Shown: positions 29,332 through 38,461, numbered from the stretch's first letter. The stretch: 44,245 nt of DNA from an uncultured Streptococcus sp. (GCF_905372115.1 NZ_CAJPNR010000015.1:1-44245); one strand, 5' to 3'. A program made the numbers and translations. The notes: generated by a model from the sequence alone, not told the origin.

Positions 29332-31791
29332 ATGCAAGACAGAAACTTAGTAAATGTTAATCTGACTAGTGAAATGAAGACTAGTTTCATCGATTACGCA
29401 ATGAGTGTTATCGTGGCTCGGGCCCTTCCAGATGTTCGTGATGGTCTCAAGCCAGTTCACCGTCGGATTCTCTATGGTATGAATGAGCTGGGAGTAAGCC
29501 CTGACAAGCCTCATAAGAAATCAGCCCGTATTACAGGGGATGTCATGGGTAAGTACCATCCACATGGCGACTCCTCTATTTATGAAGCGATGGTGCGGAT
29601 GGCTCAATGGTGGAGCTATCGCTATATGCTAGTAGACGGTCATGGAAATTTCGGTTCTATGGACGGAGACGGAGCCGCTGCCCAGCGTTATACAGAAGCA
29701 CGTATGAGTAAGATTGCTCTAGAGATGCTTCGTGATATTAATAAAAACACTGTTGATTATATCGATAACTATGATGCCAGCGAGAGAGAGCCTGTAGTTC
29801 TTCCTGCTCGCTTCCCTAACTTGCTTGTAAATGGAGCGACAGGGATTGCGGTTGGGATGGCAACTAATATTCCTCCACATAATCTTGGTGAGTCTATTGA
29901 TGCAGTTAAGCTTGTCATGGACAATCCGGAAGCAACAACTCGCGACATCATGGAAGTCCTGCCTGGACCAGATTTTCCAACAGGAGCACTGGTTATGGGC
30001 AAGTCTGGCATTCACCGGGCTTATGAAACAGGGAAGGGTTCGATTGTTCTTCGTTCTCGCATTGAAATTGAAGAGATGAAAAATGGCCGTGAGCGAATTG
30101 TCGTAACCGAGTTTCCATACATGGTTAATAAGACCAAGGTCCATGAGCATATTGTTCGTTTGGTGCAGGAAAAACGCATTGATGGTATCACAGCTGTTCG
30201 TGATGAGTCCAACCGTGAAGGGGTTCGTTTTGTCATTGAGGTACGTCGTGATGCCTCTGCTCATGTCATTCTAAACAATCTTTTCAAGCTAACTCAGATG
30301 CAGACCAATTTCAGCTTCAATATGCTGGCTATTCAAAATGGTGTGCCGAAGATTCTATCTCTCCGTGAGATTTTGTTAGCCTACATTGAGCACCAAAAAG
30401 AAGTGGTGACTCGACGGACGGCCTTTGATAAAGAAAAGGCGGAAGCGCGAGCTCACATCTTGGCTGGTTTGCTGATTGCGTTGGATCATATTGATGAAGT
30501 AATTCGCATTATCCGTAATAGCGAGACGGACGCAGAGGCCCAAGCTGAATTGATGGCTAAGTTTGAGCTGTCTGAGCGCCAGAGTCAGGCTATCCTCGAT
30601 ATGCGTTTGCGTCGTCTGACTGGTTTGGAACGTGATAAGATTCAGTCAGAGTATGATGAGCTGATTGCCTTGATTGCGGACTTAGCTGATATTTTGGCTA
30701 AGCCAGAGCGCGTTATCGCTATTATCAAGGAAGAGTTAGATGAGGTCAAGCGTAAATTTGCTGATGACCGCCGAACTGAGCTGATGGTTGGAGAAGTTCT
30801 TTCTCTTGAAGATGAAGATTTGATTGAGGAAGCGGATGTTTTGATTACCTTGTCTAATAAAGGCTATATCAAACGTCTGAATCAAACTGAATTTACTGCT
30901 CAAAAACGCGGAGGCCGCGGTGTTCAAGGAACTGGCGTCAAAGACGATGACTTCGTCAAAGAGCTGGTTTCAACTAGTACTCACGATAGACTGCTCTTCT
31001 TTACTAACAAAGGCCGAGTCTATCGTCTCAAAGGATATGAAATTCCTGAGTATGGTCGGACAGCTAAGGGCTTGCCAGTAGTCAATCTCTTGAAGCTTGA
31101 AGAAGGAGAGACTATTCAGACCATTATTAATGTCCAGCAAGATCGCAGTGATGATTCCTATCTCTTCTTTACTACTCGTCATGGGGTGGTCAAACGGACC
31201 AGTGTAACGGAATTTGCTAATATTCGTCAGAATGGTCTTAAGGCTTTGAATTTGAAAGATGAAGACGAGTTAATTAATGTTTTTCTGACGGATGGTGCTG
31301 CAGACGTTATCATTGGTACTAAGTTTGGTTATTCTGTCCGCTTCAATGAGACAGCTGTTCGGAGCATGAGCCGTATAGCGACTGGTGTTCGCGGGGTCAA
31401 TCTTCGAGATGGTGACCAGGTCGTTGGAGCTGGTGTGATTGCTGAGGGAGACGAAGTGCTTGTTATTACTGAAAAAGGCTATGGTAAGCGTACTCTTGCC
31501 AGCGAGTATCCAACCAAGGGCCGTGGCGGTAAAGGGATTAAAACAGCCAATATCACTGATAAGAATGGACCTCTTGCTGGTCTGATGACTGTTACTGGTG
31601 AGGAAGATTTGATGATTATCACTAATACAGGCGTCATCATTCGGACCAGTGTGGCTAATATTTCTCAGACCGGTCGCTCAACCATGGGAGTTAAGGTCAT
31701 GCGTCTGGACCAAAATGCTCAGATTGTCACCTTTACAAGCGTCGAAGCAGACGATAAAGAAGATGTAGCAGAGGAAGAAAACGAATCGTAA
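29332..31791 (+). CDS. gyrA: DNA gyrase subunit A
   Basis: GyrA cuts and rejoins DNA during negative supercoiling. The start at 29332 (819 residues, MQDRNLVNVNLTSEMKTSFI) matches streptococcal GyrA and has GAAAGG nine bases upstream; the frame could start at 29311 but lacks a site there. The quinolone region reads HPHGDSSIYEAM with wild-type S81 and E85. The catalytic tyrosine is in AAAQRYTEARMSK. The C-terminal propeller has the GyrA-box QKRGGRGVQG near 523-532, which distinguishes it from ParC. The acidic tail DDKEDVAEEENES is typical. srtA follows after 14 bases and is probably co-transcribed. Confidence 0.97.
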   Translation: MQDRNLVNVNLTSEMKTSFIDYAMSVIVARALPDVRDGLKPVHRRILYGMNELGVSPDKPHKKSARITGDVMGKYHPHGDSSIYEAMVRMAQWWSYRYMLVDGHGNFGSMDGDGAAAQRYTEARMSKIALEMLRDINKNTVDYIDNYDASEREPVVLPARFPNLLVNGATGIAVGMATNIPPHNLGESIDAVKLVMDNPEATTRDIMEVLPGPDFPTGALVMGKSGIHRAYETGKGSIVLRSRIEIEEMKNGRERIVVTEFPYMVNKTKVHEHIVRLVQEKRIDGITAVRDESNREGVRFVIEVRRDASAHVILNNLFKLTQMQTNFSFNMLAIQNGVPKILSLREILLAYIEHQKEVVTRRTAFDKEKAEARAHILAGLLIALDHIDEVIRIIRNSETDAEAQAELMAKFELSERQSQAILDMRLRRLTGLERDKIQSEYDELIALIADLADILAKPERVIAIIKEELDEVKRKFADDRRTELMVGEVLSLEDEDLIEEADVLITLSNKGYIKRLNQTEFTAQKRGGRGVQGTGVKDDDFVKELVSTSTHDRLLFFTNKGRVYRLKGYEIPEYGRTAKGLPVVNLLKLEEGETIQTIINVQQDRSDDSYLFFTTRHGVVKRTSVTEFANIRQNGLKALNLKDEDELINVFLTDGAADVIIGTKFGYSVRFNETAVRSMSRIATGVRGVNLRDGDQVVGAGVIAEGDEVLVITEKGYGKRTLASEYPTKGRGGKGIKTANITDKNGPLAGLMTVTGEEDLMIITNTGVIIRTSVANISQTGRSTMGVKVMRLDQNAQIVTFTSVEADDKEDVAEEENES

Positions 31792-31805
31792 AAGAGGACC
31801 TCTAT

Positions 31806-32561
31806 ATGGTACAAGGAAAAAGAAGTCGAAAAAGAAAACAAAGAAGTAAAAGAAATATTTTTATCAATATTGTTGCGACATTATTAATTATTGTGGCTCT
31901 TGGCTTAATCTTTAATGCGCAAATCCGAAACATGATTATGGTTTGGCATACCAACCAATATCAGGTCAGCAAGGTTTCCAAAGACTCTATTAATAAAAAT
32001 AAAAATGTTGAGACTAGCTTTGATTTTAATAAGGTAGAGTCACTTTCTACAGAAGCAGTTATCAATGCTCAGTGGAAAGCTCAGCAACTGCCTGTTATCG
32101 GAGGCATCTCTATTCCGGAAGTTTCCATGAATTTGCCGATCTTCAAAGGACTGGATAATGCCGGATTGTATTATGGTGCTGGTACGATGAAAGAGACTCA
32201 GCAGATGGGGCAGGGAAATTATGCCTTGGCTAGCCACCATGTCTTTGGCATCACAGGGGCTAGTAACATGCTCTTTTCCCCACTGGACCGTGCTAAGGCT
32301 GGTATGAAGATTTATATCACCGATAAAGAGCAAGTCTATACTTATGTAATCACCAGTGTTGAAACGGTAACTCCGGATCGAACGGATTTGATTGAGGATA
32401 CTGAAGGCGTTACTGAGATTACTTTGGTTACTTGTGAGGATGCCGCGGCAACCAACCGGACTATTGTCAAGGGAACAATAGAAGGTTCTGTCGAGTATGA
32501 TAAGGCTCCTAAGGAAGTTCTTGAATCTTTCAGTAAGTCTTATAACCAAATGCAGATTTAA
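31806..32561 (+). CDS. srtA: Class A sortase
   Basis: SrtA cuts LPXTG proteins between T and G and joins them to peptidoglycan precursor outside the membrane. The 251 residues start with a very basic segment (KRSRKRKQRSKR) and one membrane helix at about 18-37. The catalytic triad is visible: histidine in LASHHVFG (144/145), cysteine C210 in TLVTC, and arginine in AATNRTIVKG near 218. The gene lies right behind gyrA, the normal streptococcal place for housekeeping sortase A. The LPQTG nucleotidase at 11851 is a predicted substrate. Confidence 0.95.
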   Translation: MVQGKRSRKRKQRSKRNIFINIVATLLIIVALGLIFNAQIRNMIMVWHTNQYQVSKVSKDSINKNKNVETSFDFNKVESLSTEAVINAQWKAQQLPVIGGISIPEVSMNLPIFKGLDNAGLYYGAGTMKETQQMGQGNYALASHHVFGITGASNMLFSPLDRAKAGMKIYITDKEQVYTYVITSVETVTPDRTDLIEDTEGVTEITLVTCEDAAATNRTIVKGTIEGSVEYDKAPKEVLESFSKSYNQMQI

Positions 32562-32584
32562 AGACAAAAAACTAAAAAAATTTC

Positions 32585-32626
32585 ACTCTAAAGGTTAGGA
32601 AGAACTCTAACTTTTGGAGTTTTTTT
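32585..32626 (+). terminator. Terminator after srtA
   Basis: ACTCTAAAGGTTAG and CTAACTTTTGGAGT pair almost completely, followed by a T7 run. Confidence 0.85.
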
Positions 32627-32684
32627 ATCTAAATTTTGTTTTAGGCGAAAGATTTTTTATATCAATTCTTGCTGATTCTGACTC

Positions 32685-32696
32685 TTTTTCCGAATA
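32685..32696 (+). promoter_or_regulatory. ComX (cin-box-like) promoter of radC
   Basis: TCCGAATA (32689-32696) matches the streptococcal late-competence box TACGAATA at seven of eight positions and is preceded by a T-run, as usual. It lies 19 bases upstream of radC, and no vegetative -10 is evident. Confidence 0.6.
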
Positions 32697-32715
32697 ATAA
32701 GGTAAGGAGGTTTCT

Positions 32716-33399
32716 ATGTATAGCATTTCATTTCAAGATGATATTAGCATGATGCCGCGTGAGCGCTTGATGAGAGAAGGGGCTGAAAAACTCAGTAACC
32801 AGGAGCTTCTATCAATCTTTCTCAGAACAGGCAACAAAAAAGAAACTGTTTTTCAAGTTTCTCAAAGAATTTTATCATCAATTTCTAGTTTGAACGATCT
32901 CAAGTATTTAACTTTGCAGGAATTGCAGACTATTTCTGGAATAGGTCCGATTAAGGCTGTGGAGCTACAGGCCATTATCGAATTGGGTCGTCGGATTAAC
33001 CGAGCAGAAGTTCTGCAGAAAGAGCAGATTATGGGCAGTCAAAAATTAGCCCAGAAAATGCAACAAGAACTAGGAGATATGAGGCAGGAGTGCTTGGTTG
33101 CTATTTATCTTAATAGTCAAAATCAAATCTTGCATCAGCAGACCATTTTCATGGGGACGGTAAGCAGAAGCATTGCTGAGCCGAGAGAAATTCTCCACTA
33201 CGCTCTCAAGCATCTGGCGACATCTATCATACTGGTACACAATCATCCATCTGGCTCAGTAGTTCCTAGCAGAAACGATGATGAAGTGACTCAGCATATG
33301 AAAGAAGCGTGTGAGATGATGGGCTTGGTTCTTTTGGATCATTTAATTGTGTCCAAGTCCAACTACTATAGCTACCGAGAAGAGACAGATATGATATAA
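32716..33399 (+). CDS. radC: RadC family (JAMM domain) protein
   Basis: A 227-residue RadC/UPF0758 protein. The N-terminal third holds a helix-hairpin-helix (LQELQTISGIGPIKAVELQAIIELGRR), and the C-terminal MPN/JAMM domain carries the metal motif HNHPSG plus downstream aspartate in NDDEVTQ. Despite the name, a role in recombination or repair is unproven; in pneumococcus it belongs to the late competence genes. AAGGAGG precedes the ATG. A competence-type box upstream supports the same control here. Confidence 0.92.
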   Translation: MYSISFQDDISMMPRERLMREGAEKLSNQELLSIFLRTGNKKETVFQVSQRILSSISSLNDLKYLTLQELQTISGIGPIKAVELQAIIELGRRINRAEVLQKEQIMGSQKLAQKMQQELGDMRQECLVAIYLNSQNQILHQQTIFMGTVSRSIAEPREILHYALKHLATSIILVHNHPSGSVVPSRNDDEVTQHMKEACEMMGLVLLDHLIVSKSNYYSYREETDMI

Positions 33400-33416
33400 T
33401 TTGATTTACTTGAATA

Positions 33417-33449
33417 TAAAAAACTTCTATTCTTGTAGAACAGAAGTTT
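33417..33449 (-). terminator. Terminator of the C26 amidotransferase gene
   Basis: AAACTTCT-A-TTCT, loop TGT, AGAA-C-AGAAGTTT forms a long stem; on the minus strand a T6 run follows. It can also end radC transcripts less efficiently. Confidence 0.7.
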
Positions 33450-33467
33450 AGCTAGGAATAGAGGCTT

Positions 33468-34160
33468 TTAAAGAATATTGACAACATAATCAAACAGAGC
33501 TAAGTCTCCTTCTCTGGAGCCAAACAAGAACTCTGGGTGCCATTGGACGCCAAGGAAAGGACTGCCGTCAGTAGAAGTGATGGCTTCAATAATCTTATCG
33601 CGCGGATCATAGGCGATGACTTCTAGTCCGGCCGCTAAATCCTTGATACTTTGATGATGGAAAGAGTTGATTTCAGATGCAGGGCCATAGATTTCGTGCA
33701 GAATAGAGCCGTTCTTGGTCACCATGCTTTGAGTTGTGTACTCAGCAGAGCTGTCTTGCCAATGATCTTCAATGTCTTGATGAAGAGTACCACCCAGTGC
33801 GACATTATAAAGTTGGGTTCCGCGGCAGACAGTGAAGATTGGTTTATTTTGACGGCGGGCTTCCTTGATTAAAGCTAATTCAAAAATATCTCGTTTGAGT
33901 AGATAATCATTGCTGTCAATGGCTTTTTCTTCTCCATAGAACTGCGGACATACATTCTGACCGCCTGTGATAATTAATTTGTCAACAATGGAAACATACT
34001 GTTTTGCCATTTCTTCATCACCAATTGGCAAAATCATTGGAATTCCGCCAACTTCTTTAACTCCCTCAACGAATCCTGTCGCCGTATAGCTCATATGGAT
34101 GAAGTGATCGTCTGGGATTTCTCTTTCATTTCCGGTTATTCCAATAATTGGTTTACTCAT
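33468..34160 (-). CDS. Gamma-glutamyl-GABA hydrolase-like class I glutamine amidotransferase (peptidase C26)
   Basis: A 230-residue stand-alone amidotransferase-type hydrolase (PuuD-like). The nucleophile elbow reads TVCRGTQ with C112, and the partner histidine and glutamate are in VQWHPEF near residue 211. ITGGQNVCPQFYG at about 64-76 is the usual PuuD feature. It probably hydrolyses a gamma-glutamyl bond; the substrate cannot be read. It starts 24 bases after the rex stop and is likely co-transcribed with it. Confidence 0.85.
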   Translation of the reverse strand: MSKPIIGITGNEREIPDDHFIHMSYTATGFVEGVKEVGGIPMILPIGDEEMAKQYVSIVDKLIITGGQNVCPQFYGEEKAIDSNDYLLKRDIFELALIKEARRQNKPIFTVCRGTQLYNVALGGTLHQDIEDHWQDSSAEYTTQSMVTKNGSILHEIYGPASEINSFHHQSIKDLAAGLEVIAYDPRDKIIEAITSTDGSPFLGVQWHPEFLFGSREGDLALFDYVVNIL

Positions 34161-34184
34161 TGAGTGTTAAATACCTCTTTCAAA

Positions 34185-34832
34185 TTAATGTTCATTTTTT
34201 CTCATGAAGTAGAGCAGAGTCTGCAGTTCGCTAGTCAGGTCAACATACTGAACGACCACGTCCTTAGGTAGGGATAGATTTACTGGTGAAAAGCAGAGAA
34301 TGCCCTTGACACCAGCCTGAACTAAGATTGATGCAACTTCTTGAGCTTTTACGCTAGGTACAGTTAGGATGGCAGTTTGCACATTTCCTGACTGTATTTT
34401 TTCTTTGATTTGGGAAATTCCATAGATAGGAATCCTATCGCTGGTTGTGCTGCCAACTTCTGGATGATCATCTGTGTCAAAAGCCATTACAACCTTCATT
34501 TTATTGCGCTCATGAAAACGATAGTGCAGCAGAGCACGTCCCATATTACCAACGCCAACAATCATGACATTGGTAATAGCATTGTCGTTCAAGAGGTCAG
34601 CAAAAAAGTTCATCAATTTCTTGACATCGTAACCAAATCCTCTGCGGCCAAGTTCACCGAAATAAGAAAAATCTCGTCTGACAGTAGCAGAGTCAATACC
34701 AATGGCTTCTGCAATTTGCTTGGAGTTTGCTTTTTCAATCTTCTCAGCATTAAAACGTTTAAAAATACGATAGTAGAGCGATAGCCTTTTAGCAGTAGCT
34801 CGGGGAATTGTAGTATTTTTTTCAGTTTTCAC
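34185..34832 (-). CDS. rex: Redox-sensing repressor Rex
   Basis: Rex senses the NADH/NAD+ ratio and represses fermentation and respiration genes. The 215 residues have an N-terminal winged helix (IPRATAKRLSLYYRIFKRF, DSATVRRDFSYFGELGRRGFGYDV) and a Rossmann domain with VGVGNMGRALLHY near 95. The start is GTG with AAAGG nine bases upstream. A promoter lies before it with a partial Rex box in the spacer. In this window ldh could be a target, though no good Rex site was found there. Confidence 0.94.
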   Translation of the reverse strand: MKTEKNTTIPRATAKRLSLYYRIFKRFNAEKIEKANSKQIAEAIGIDSATVRRDFSYFGELGRRGFGYDVKKLMNFFADLLNDNAITNVMIVGVGNMGRALLHYRFHERNKMKVVMAFDTDDHPEVGSTTSDRIPIYGISQIKEKIQSGNVQTAILTVPSVKAQEVASILVQAGVKGILCFSPVNLSLPKDVVVQYVDLTSELQTLLYFMRKNEH

Positions 34833-34855
34833 AAAATCACAACCTTTCTAATTCT

Positions 34856-34884
34856 ATTTTATAGGAAGTTTGTGAAAAAATCAA
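34856..34884 (-). promoter_or_regulatory. rex promoter with partial Rex operator
   Basis: On the minus strand TTGATT and TAAAAT (hexamers at 34879-34884 and 34856-34861) have a 17-base spacer. On the plus strand TTGTGAA-AAAA-TCAACTA overlaps it; the first half matches the Rex consensus TTGTGAA fully, the second only 4 of 7. Confidence 0.55.
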
Positions 34885-34952
34885 CTAATTAAGGATGTTT
34901 GATTTATAAAAAAGAAAATCAGTAATCGCTGGGAATAGTAGCGTTGAAAAAC

Positions 34953-35174
34953 TTAGTCCTGATAGGGACTTAGGTCTAACTGGTACACCTGGCGGTATAA
35001 GTCCCCAATTAGGCCTGTAAAAGGCAGCTGGTGTCCGTTATAAGTAACAGAAAGCACCTTGAGCGAGTCAGGAACCGTGACGCAGCCAGAGAAGGCTAGA
35101 AGAAATTCGTCGAAGTCTTCATAGGTAAGTGTTCGTTTCACCTTATATGAGTCTAAATAGGTCAGTTCAACCAT
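34953..35174 (-). CDS. DUF4649 protein
   Basis: A 73-residue protein of the streptococcal DUF4649 family (MVELTYLDSYKVKRTLTYED and so on). It is small, soluble and of mixed strand/helix character; no function is known to me. AAAGGA precedes the ATG. It lies between the DUF1831 terminator and the rex promoter, so it may be read from upstream genes by leakage. Confidence 0.72.
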   Translation of the reverse strand: MVELTYLDSYKVKRTLTYEDFDEFLLAFSGCVTVPDSLKVLSVTYNGHQLPFTGLIGDLYRQVYQLDLSPYQD

Positions 35175-35266
35175 CGTTAATCCTTTCTTTGGAATCTGTT
35201 GATCTTTTCTTCAAATGTTCTAAGCAGAAGTCAAGCTCGTTTGTTTTTTTAAGAGCCTAAATCAAA

Positions 35267-35294
35267 AAAGCAAAATTGCGAGAATCTTGCTTAT
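35267..35294 (-). terminator. Terminator after the DUF1831 gene
   Basis: On the minus strand AAGCAA and TTGCTT arms enclose an AT-rich loop and are followed by T6. It overlaps the DUF1831 stop codon. Confidence 0.6.
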
Positions 35295-35638
35295 TGTGGT
35301 GTCTTTTCAAAAATATTTCTTTCAACCAGGCTATCCATCAAGAAATAAAATTTTTGCTGGATAATGTGATGGTCTTCTGATTTGAAAATATTGACCAAGC
35401 GCAGGCCTGATTTGTCAGTGATGTTAATTTTAAAACCATTCAAATCTTTATTGACGATGATTTTCAGCAGAAAGCCATTTCCGCTGTTGGGAACAGATTC
35501 CAGCAGACGAGAGAGTTCATAGTTGCCAACCTTGCTTTCAGCGAATGTATTGTCGCGCAAGGTGAATTTCTTGACATTTGGGTGAAGTGAATAGGTATAT
35601 TCACAGTTTGCTAAGCTAACAGATGTTTGAAAGGCCAT
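35291..35638 (-). CDS. DUF1831 protein
   Basis: A 115-residue protein of the DUF1831 family, common in lactic acid bacteria and typically encoded right after a cysteine desulfurase. It is soluble with several strands (SLANCEYTYSLHPNVKKFTL, GFLLKIIVNKDLNGFKINIT). The start codon follows the desulfurase stop by one base, so translation is coupled. A role in cysteine-derived sulfur chemistry is inferred only from this pairing. Confidence 0.8.
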   Translation of the reverse strand: MAFQTSVSLANCEYTYSLHPNVKKFTLRDNTFAESKVGNYELSRLLESVPNSGNGFLLKIIVNKDLNGFKINITDKSGLRLVNIFKSEDHHIIQQKFYFLMDSLVERNIFEKTPQ

Positions 35639-35639
35639 C

Positions 35640-36752
35640 TTATCCTCCTAAAATTTCTTTTAATTTCTTTGTAAATGATTGAATCTCTTGCAAAGTCGTT
35701 TGGTCCGAAGTGCTGATCCGAATGGACTCATACAAGCGATTGGAATCCCTGCCATACATAGCTTGCAAGACATGACTGGGTTGTATAGCTCCGGCTGTGC
35801 AGGCTGAGCCTGTTGAAATGGAAAAGCCATTTAAATCCATTTGAAGCAGGAGCAGGTCATTCTTTTGATTGGGAAATCCCAAATTGATGACGTAAGGCAA
35901 GCTTGGCTGACTTTCATTTAAGTAATAGTCAATGTCCGATAAGTCAGCAAGTAAGCTGTTTTTTAAGTATTGCGCATGCTCTAGATTTTCCTCTAGATGT
36001 TCCATGCTCTCTGACAGAGCCGCCGCCATGCCTGTGATAGAGATTAGATTTTCAGTTCCGGCCCGGTGTTTTTCTTCCTGATCACCACCGTGCATGAAAT
36101 TGTCAAAATCCATCTTCTTGACATAAAGGAAGCCAACGCCTTTGGGACCATGAAACTTATGAGCTGAAGCAGATAAAAAGTCAATTCCTAGCTCGTCAGG
36201 GTAGATGGGAAGTTTACCAATTGCTTGGACAGCATCAACGTGAAAAGCAGCAGGATGTTCTTGCAGCTTTTCACCAATTTCCTTAATGGGGAGAATGGCA
36301 CCCGTTTCGTTATTAACCGCCATGACAGATACAAGAATAGTGTCAGGTCTAAGAGCCTTCTCAATATCCTCCGCTCGAATCTGACCATCCACTGGCTGAA
36401 CAAAAGTAGCTTCGAAGCCGAATTTGTCTACTAAGTACTCCACCACTTCTAAGACAGCATGGTGCTCAATTGCGGTGGTGACAATATGCTTCCCTCGGTT
36501 CTGGTGACGAAGGGCATAGCCTTTGATTGCAGTATTGTTGCTTTCAGTTCCGCCTGAAGTAAAAAGAATCTTATTGCTTTGAGTATGCAGGGCTTGAGCA
36601 ATATCCTCACGCGCCTGTCTGAGCAGTTTACTAGCTTCTCGTCCATGGCTGTGCGTACTGGAAGGATTTCCAAAGACAGTCATAGTCTTGGTCATTGCTT
36701 GGATTGTAGCGGGCGACAAAGCAGTTGTAGCAGCATTATCTAAATAAATCAC
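35640..36752 (-). CDS. Cysteine desulfurase (NifS/IscS type)
   Basis: A PLP enzyme that takes sulfur from cysteine for thiolated tRNA, cofactors or iron-sulfur clusters. The start is GTG at 36752, giving 370 residues that open (M)IYLDNAATTALSP as usual; the longer frame reaching 36833 overlaps prs2 and is rejected. PLP lysine is in SASAHKFHGPKG, and the active cysteine in STGSACTAG near residue 320. AAGGTAACCGGA upstream overlaps the prs2 stop region, and only 10 bases separate the genes. Whether it serves tRNA thiolation (IscS-like) or another route is not clear; SufS is expected elsewhere in the genome. Confidence 0.88.
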   Translation of the reverse strand: MIYLDNAATTALSPATIQAMTKTMTVFGNPSSTHSHGREASKLLRQAREDIAQALHTQSNKILFTSGGTESNNTAIKGYALRHQNRGKHIVTTAIEHHAVLEVVEYLVDKFGFEATFVQPVDGQIRAEDIEKALRPDTILVSVMAVNNETGAILPIKEIGEKLQEHPAAFHVDAVQAIGKLPIYPDELGIDFLSASAHKFHGPKGVGFLYVKKMDFDNFMHGGDQEEKHRAGTENLISITGMAAALSESMEHLEENLEHAQYLKNSLLADLSDIDYYLNESQPSLPYVINLGFPNQKNDLLLLQMDLNGFSISTGSACTAGAIQPSHVLQAMYGRDSNRLYESIRISTSDQTTLQEIQSFTKKLKEILGG

Positions 36753-36762
36753 TCCGGTTACC

Positions 36763-37719
36763 TTATTTCTTTTGATAGGCAAAGAGTGGGCTGACTGGTC
36801 TTCTTTCTTGGATACGGACAATGGCATCACCAATCAGTTCACTAGCTGTAATGTAGTGGAGATTCTTAGGTGTTTTTTCTTTGGTATCAACAGAGTCGGT
36901 CACAAGAATTTCCCTGATAGGAGAATTATCCAGTAATTCCGCAGCCTTTCCGGCAAAGAGTCCGTGACTGGATACAGCATAGATTTCGATTGCGCCTTCA
37001 CGACTGACAATTTTTGAAGCTTCAGAGAAAGTCCGCCCCGTATTCAAAATATCGTCGATCAAAATAGCCTTCTTGCCTTCGACATCTCCGATAATGTAGC
37101 CCTCAGAGCGACCAGCCTCATCTTCGCCATAATCAATAATAGCGATAGGGGCATCCAAATATTCAGCCAAGTTACGAGCTCGTTTTACGCCAGAGTTTTT
37201 AGGACTGACTACAACGACATCTTCGCCAGTTAGTCCCTTATTGCAGTAGTGTTTGGCAAAGAGTGGGATAGTGAAAAGGTTGTCGACTGGGATATCAAAG
37301 AAACCTTGTACCTGCACGGCATGAAGATCCAGAGAAATCACGCGATCTACTCCAGCACCGACTAACATGTTGGCAACCAACTTAGCTGTGATTGGCTCGC
37401 GTGGAGCAGCTGTCCGATCCTGACGGGCGTAACCAAAATAAGGCATCACAACATTAATCGTATTGGCACTGGCACGCTTGCAGGCATCCACCATAATCAA
37501 GAGCTCCATCAAGTGATTATTGACAGGGAAGCTAGTGGACTGAATGATATAAATATCATAGCCGCGGACACTTTCTTCGATATTAATCTGAATCTCGCCG
37601 TCCGAGAATTGACGGGAGGAAAGTTTTCCCAAAGGAACCCCAGCAGCCTCAGCGATTTTTTCAGCTATGGAATGATTGGAGTTGAGGGAAAAAAGCTTCA
37701 TATTTTTTTTATCTGACAT
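36763..37719 (-). CDS. prs2: Ribose-phosphate pyrophosphokinase (second paralogue type)
   Basis: Makes PRPP from ribose-5-phosphate and ATP, the substrate used by PyrE in this window. From ATG at 37719 the protein has 318 residues and begins MSDKKNMKLFSLNSNHSIAEKI, matching the Prs2 type of pneumococcus rather than Prs1. Motifs: FSDGEIQINIEESVRG, PYFGYARQDRTAAPREPITAKL, the phosphate site DLHAVQVQGFFD and the PRPP loop AILIDDILNTGRTFSEA. GAGGAC lies upstream. Followed by the cysteine desulfurase and DUF1831 genes, probably as one operon. Confidence 0.93.
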   Translation of the reverse strand: MSDKKNMKLFSLNSNHSIAEKIAEAAGVPLGKLSSRQFSDGEIQINIEESVRGYDIYIIQSTSFPVNNHLMELLIMVDACKRASANTINVVMPYFGYARQDRTAAPREPITAKLVANMLVGAGVDRVISLDLHAVQVQGFFDIPVDNLFTIPLFAKHYCNKGLTGEDVVVVSPKNSGVKRARNLAEYLDAPIAIIDYGEDEAGRSEGYIIGDVEGKKAILIDDILNTGRTFSEASKIVSREGAIEIYAVSSHGLFAGKAAELLDNSPIREILVTDSVDTKEKTPKNLHYITASELIGDAIVRIQERRPVSPLFAYQKK

Positions 37720-37853
37720 GAGTTGGACCGTCCTCTTTTTGTCTCTTTTTATATTTAATGCTCTATGAATTTTATTTTTCAATAGGCTTTAAATTGCTAC
37801 CTTTTATTTTACCAAAAAAAATAGATTATTTCAGCTATTTTGTGGTCTTGGAT

Positions 37854-38417
37854 TTACAAGTTTTCAGAAAATCTTGCTATTTTACTCTTGCCAGGTTTGT
37901 AGTCGATTTTGTGCTGCTTTAGGAAGTCAAGGAAATTTTCCTTTCCTTTTTCGAAATCTTCAACTTCGACTTCGAGTTCGAAGTCTGTTTTGCCCAAGTA
38001 GTGACTCTCATCCAGAGCAAGGAGGCCAATTTCGTCTTCTTTTTCATAGCGGATAGTCTCTAGAGAGCCAAGAATCTTCAAGTCTTGGATGGGTATTTCT
38101 TTCTGAAGCAGCGTCTCTAAAATCTCTCCCGTAGGAAATTTATTGTTCTGCAAAATATTTTCGGTCTCTTCTGGTGTCAAGTTCTGATTGAGTTCCAAGG
38201 ATCCGACTTCTTGAGGAATCTTGAGCGTCAGCTCAGCTTCGCGATGGTTAAAAGTTCGTACTCGAAAAGCCATGTGGGCGTGACGGATACTTTGCTGATC
38301 TGAATCGATGTAGTGGTTGGTTTGGCTAATAGGCGAAATATCAGCAAAAAACTGGAGCAGACGGTCGTGCTCTTCTTTGCTCAGCATGGTTTTGAATTCA
38401 ATTTCTAAGTGATTCAT
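37854..38417 (-). CDS. CYTH-domain triphosphatase-like protein
   Basis: A 187-residue CYTH protein (adenylate cyclase IV/thiamine triphosphatase superfamily). The signature ExExK is EIEFK at residues 5-9, and further basic and acidic pairs (FRVRTF, ELTLKIP, FELEVEVEDF) line the tunnel as in the family. Activity on inorganic or organic triphosphate is likely but unproven. AAAGGAT lies eight bases before the ATG at 38417; an ATG at 38423 is too close to it. It is divergent from relQ, the common streptococcal arrangement. Confidence 0.87.
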   Translation of the reverse strand: MNHLEIEFKTMLSKEEHDRLLQFFADISPISQTNHYIDSDQQSIRHAHMAFRVRTFNHREAELTLKIPQEVGSLELNQNLTPEETENILQNNKFPTGEILETLLQKEIPIQDLKILGSLETIRYEKEDEIGLLALDESHYLGKTDFELEVEVEDFEKGKENFLDFLKQHKIDYKPGKSKIARFSENL

Positions 38418-38452
38418 TTTCATATCCTTTTCTTTTTTTTGAAAGCGATTTA

Positions 38453-38461
38453 TGTTATAAT
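38453..38461 (+). promoter_or_regulatory. relQ operon promoter (extended -10)
   Basis: TGTTATAAT at 38453-38461, with a T-run in place of a -35 box. Transcription would start near 38468, leaving a 45-base leader with a usable AAGG site. Confidence 0.6.

Noticed and set aside
29719..30264. 181-codon minus-strand frame inside gyrA
   Set aside because: Shadow of gyrA; no start signal and no recognisable domain.
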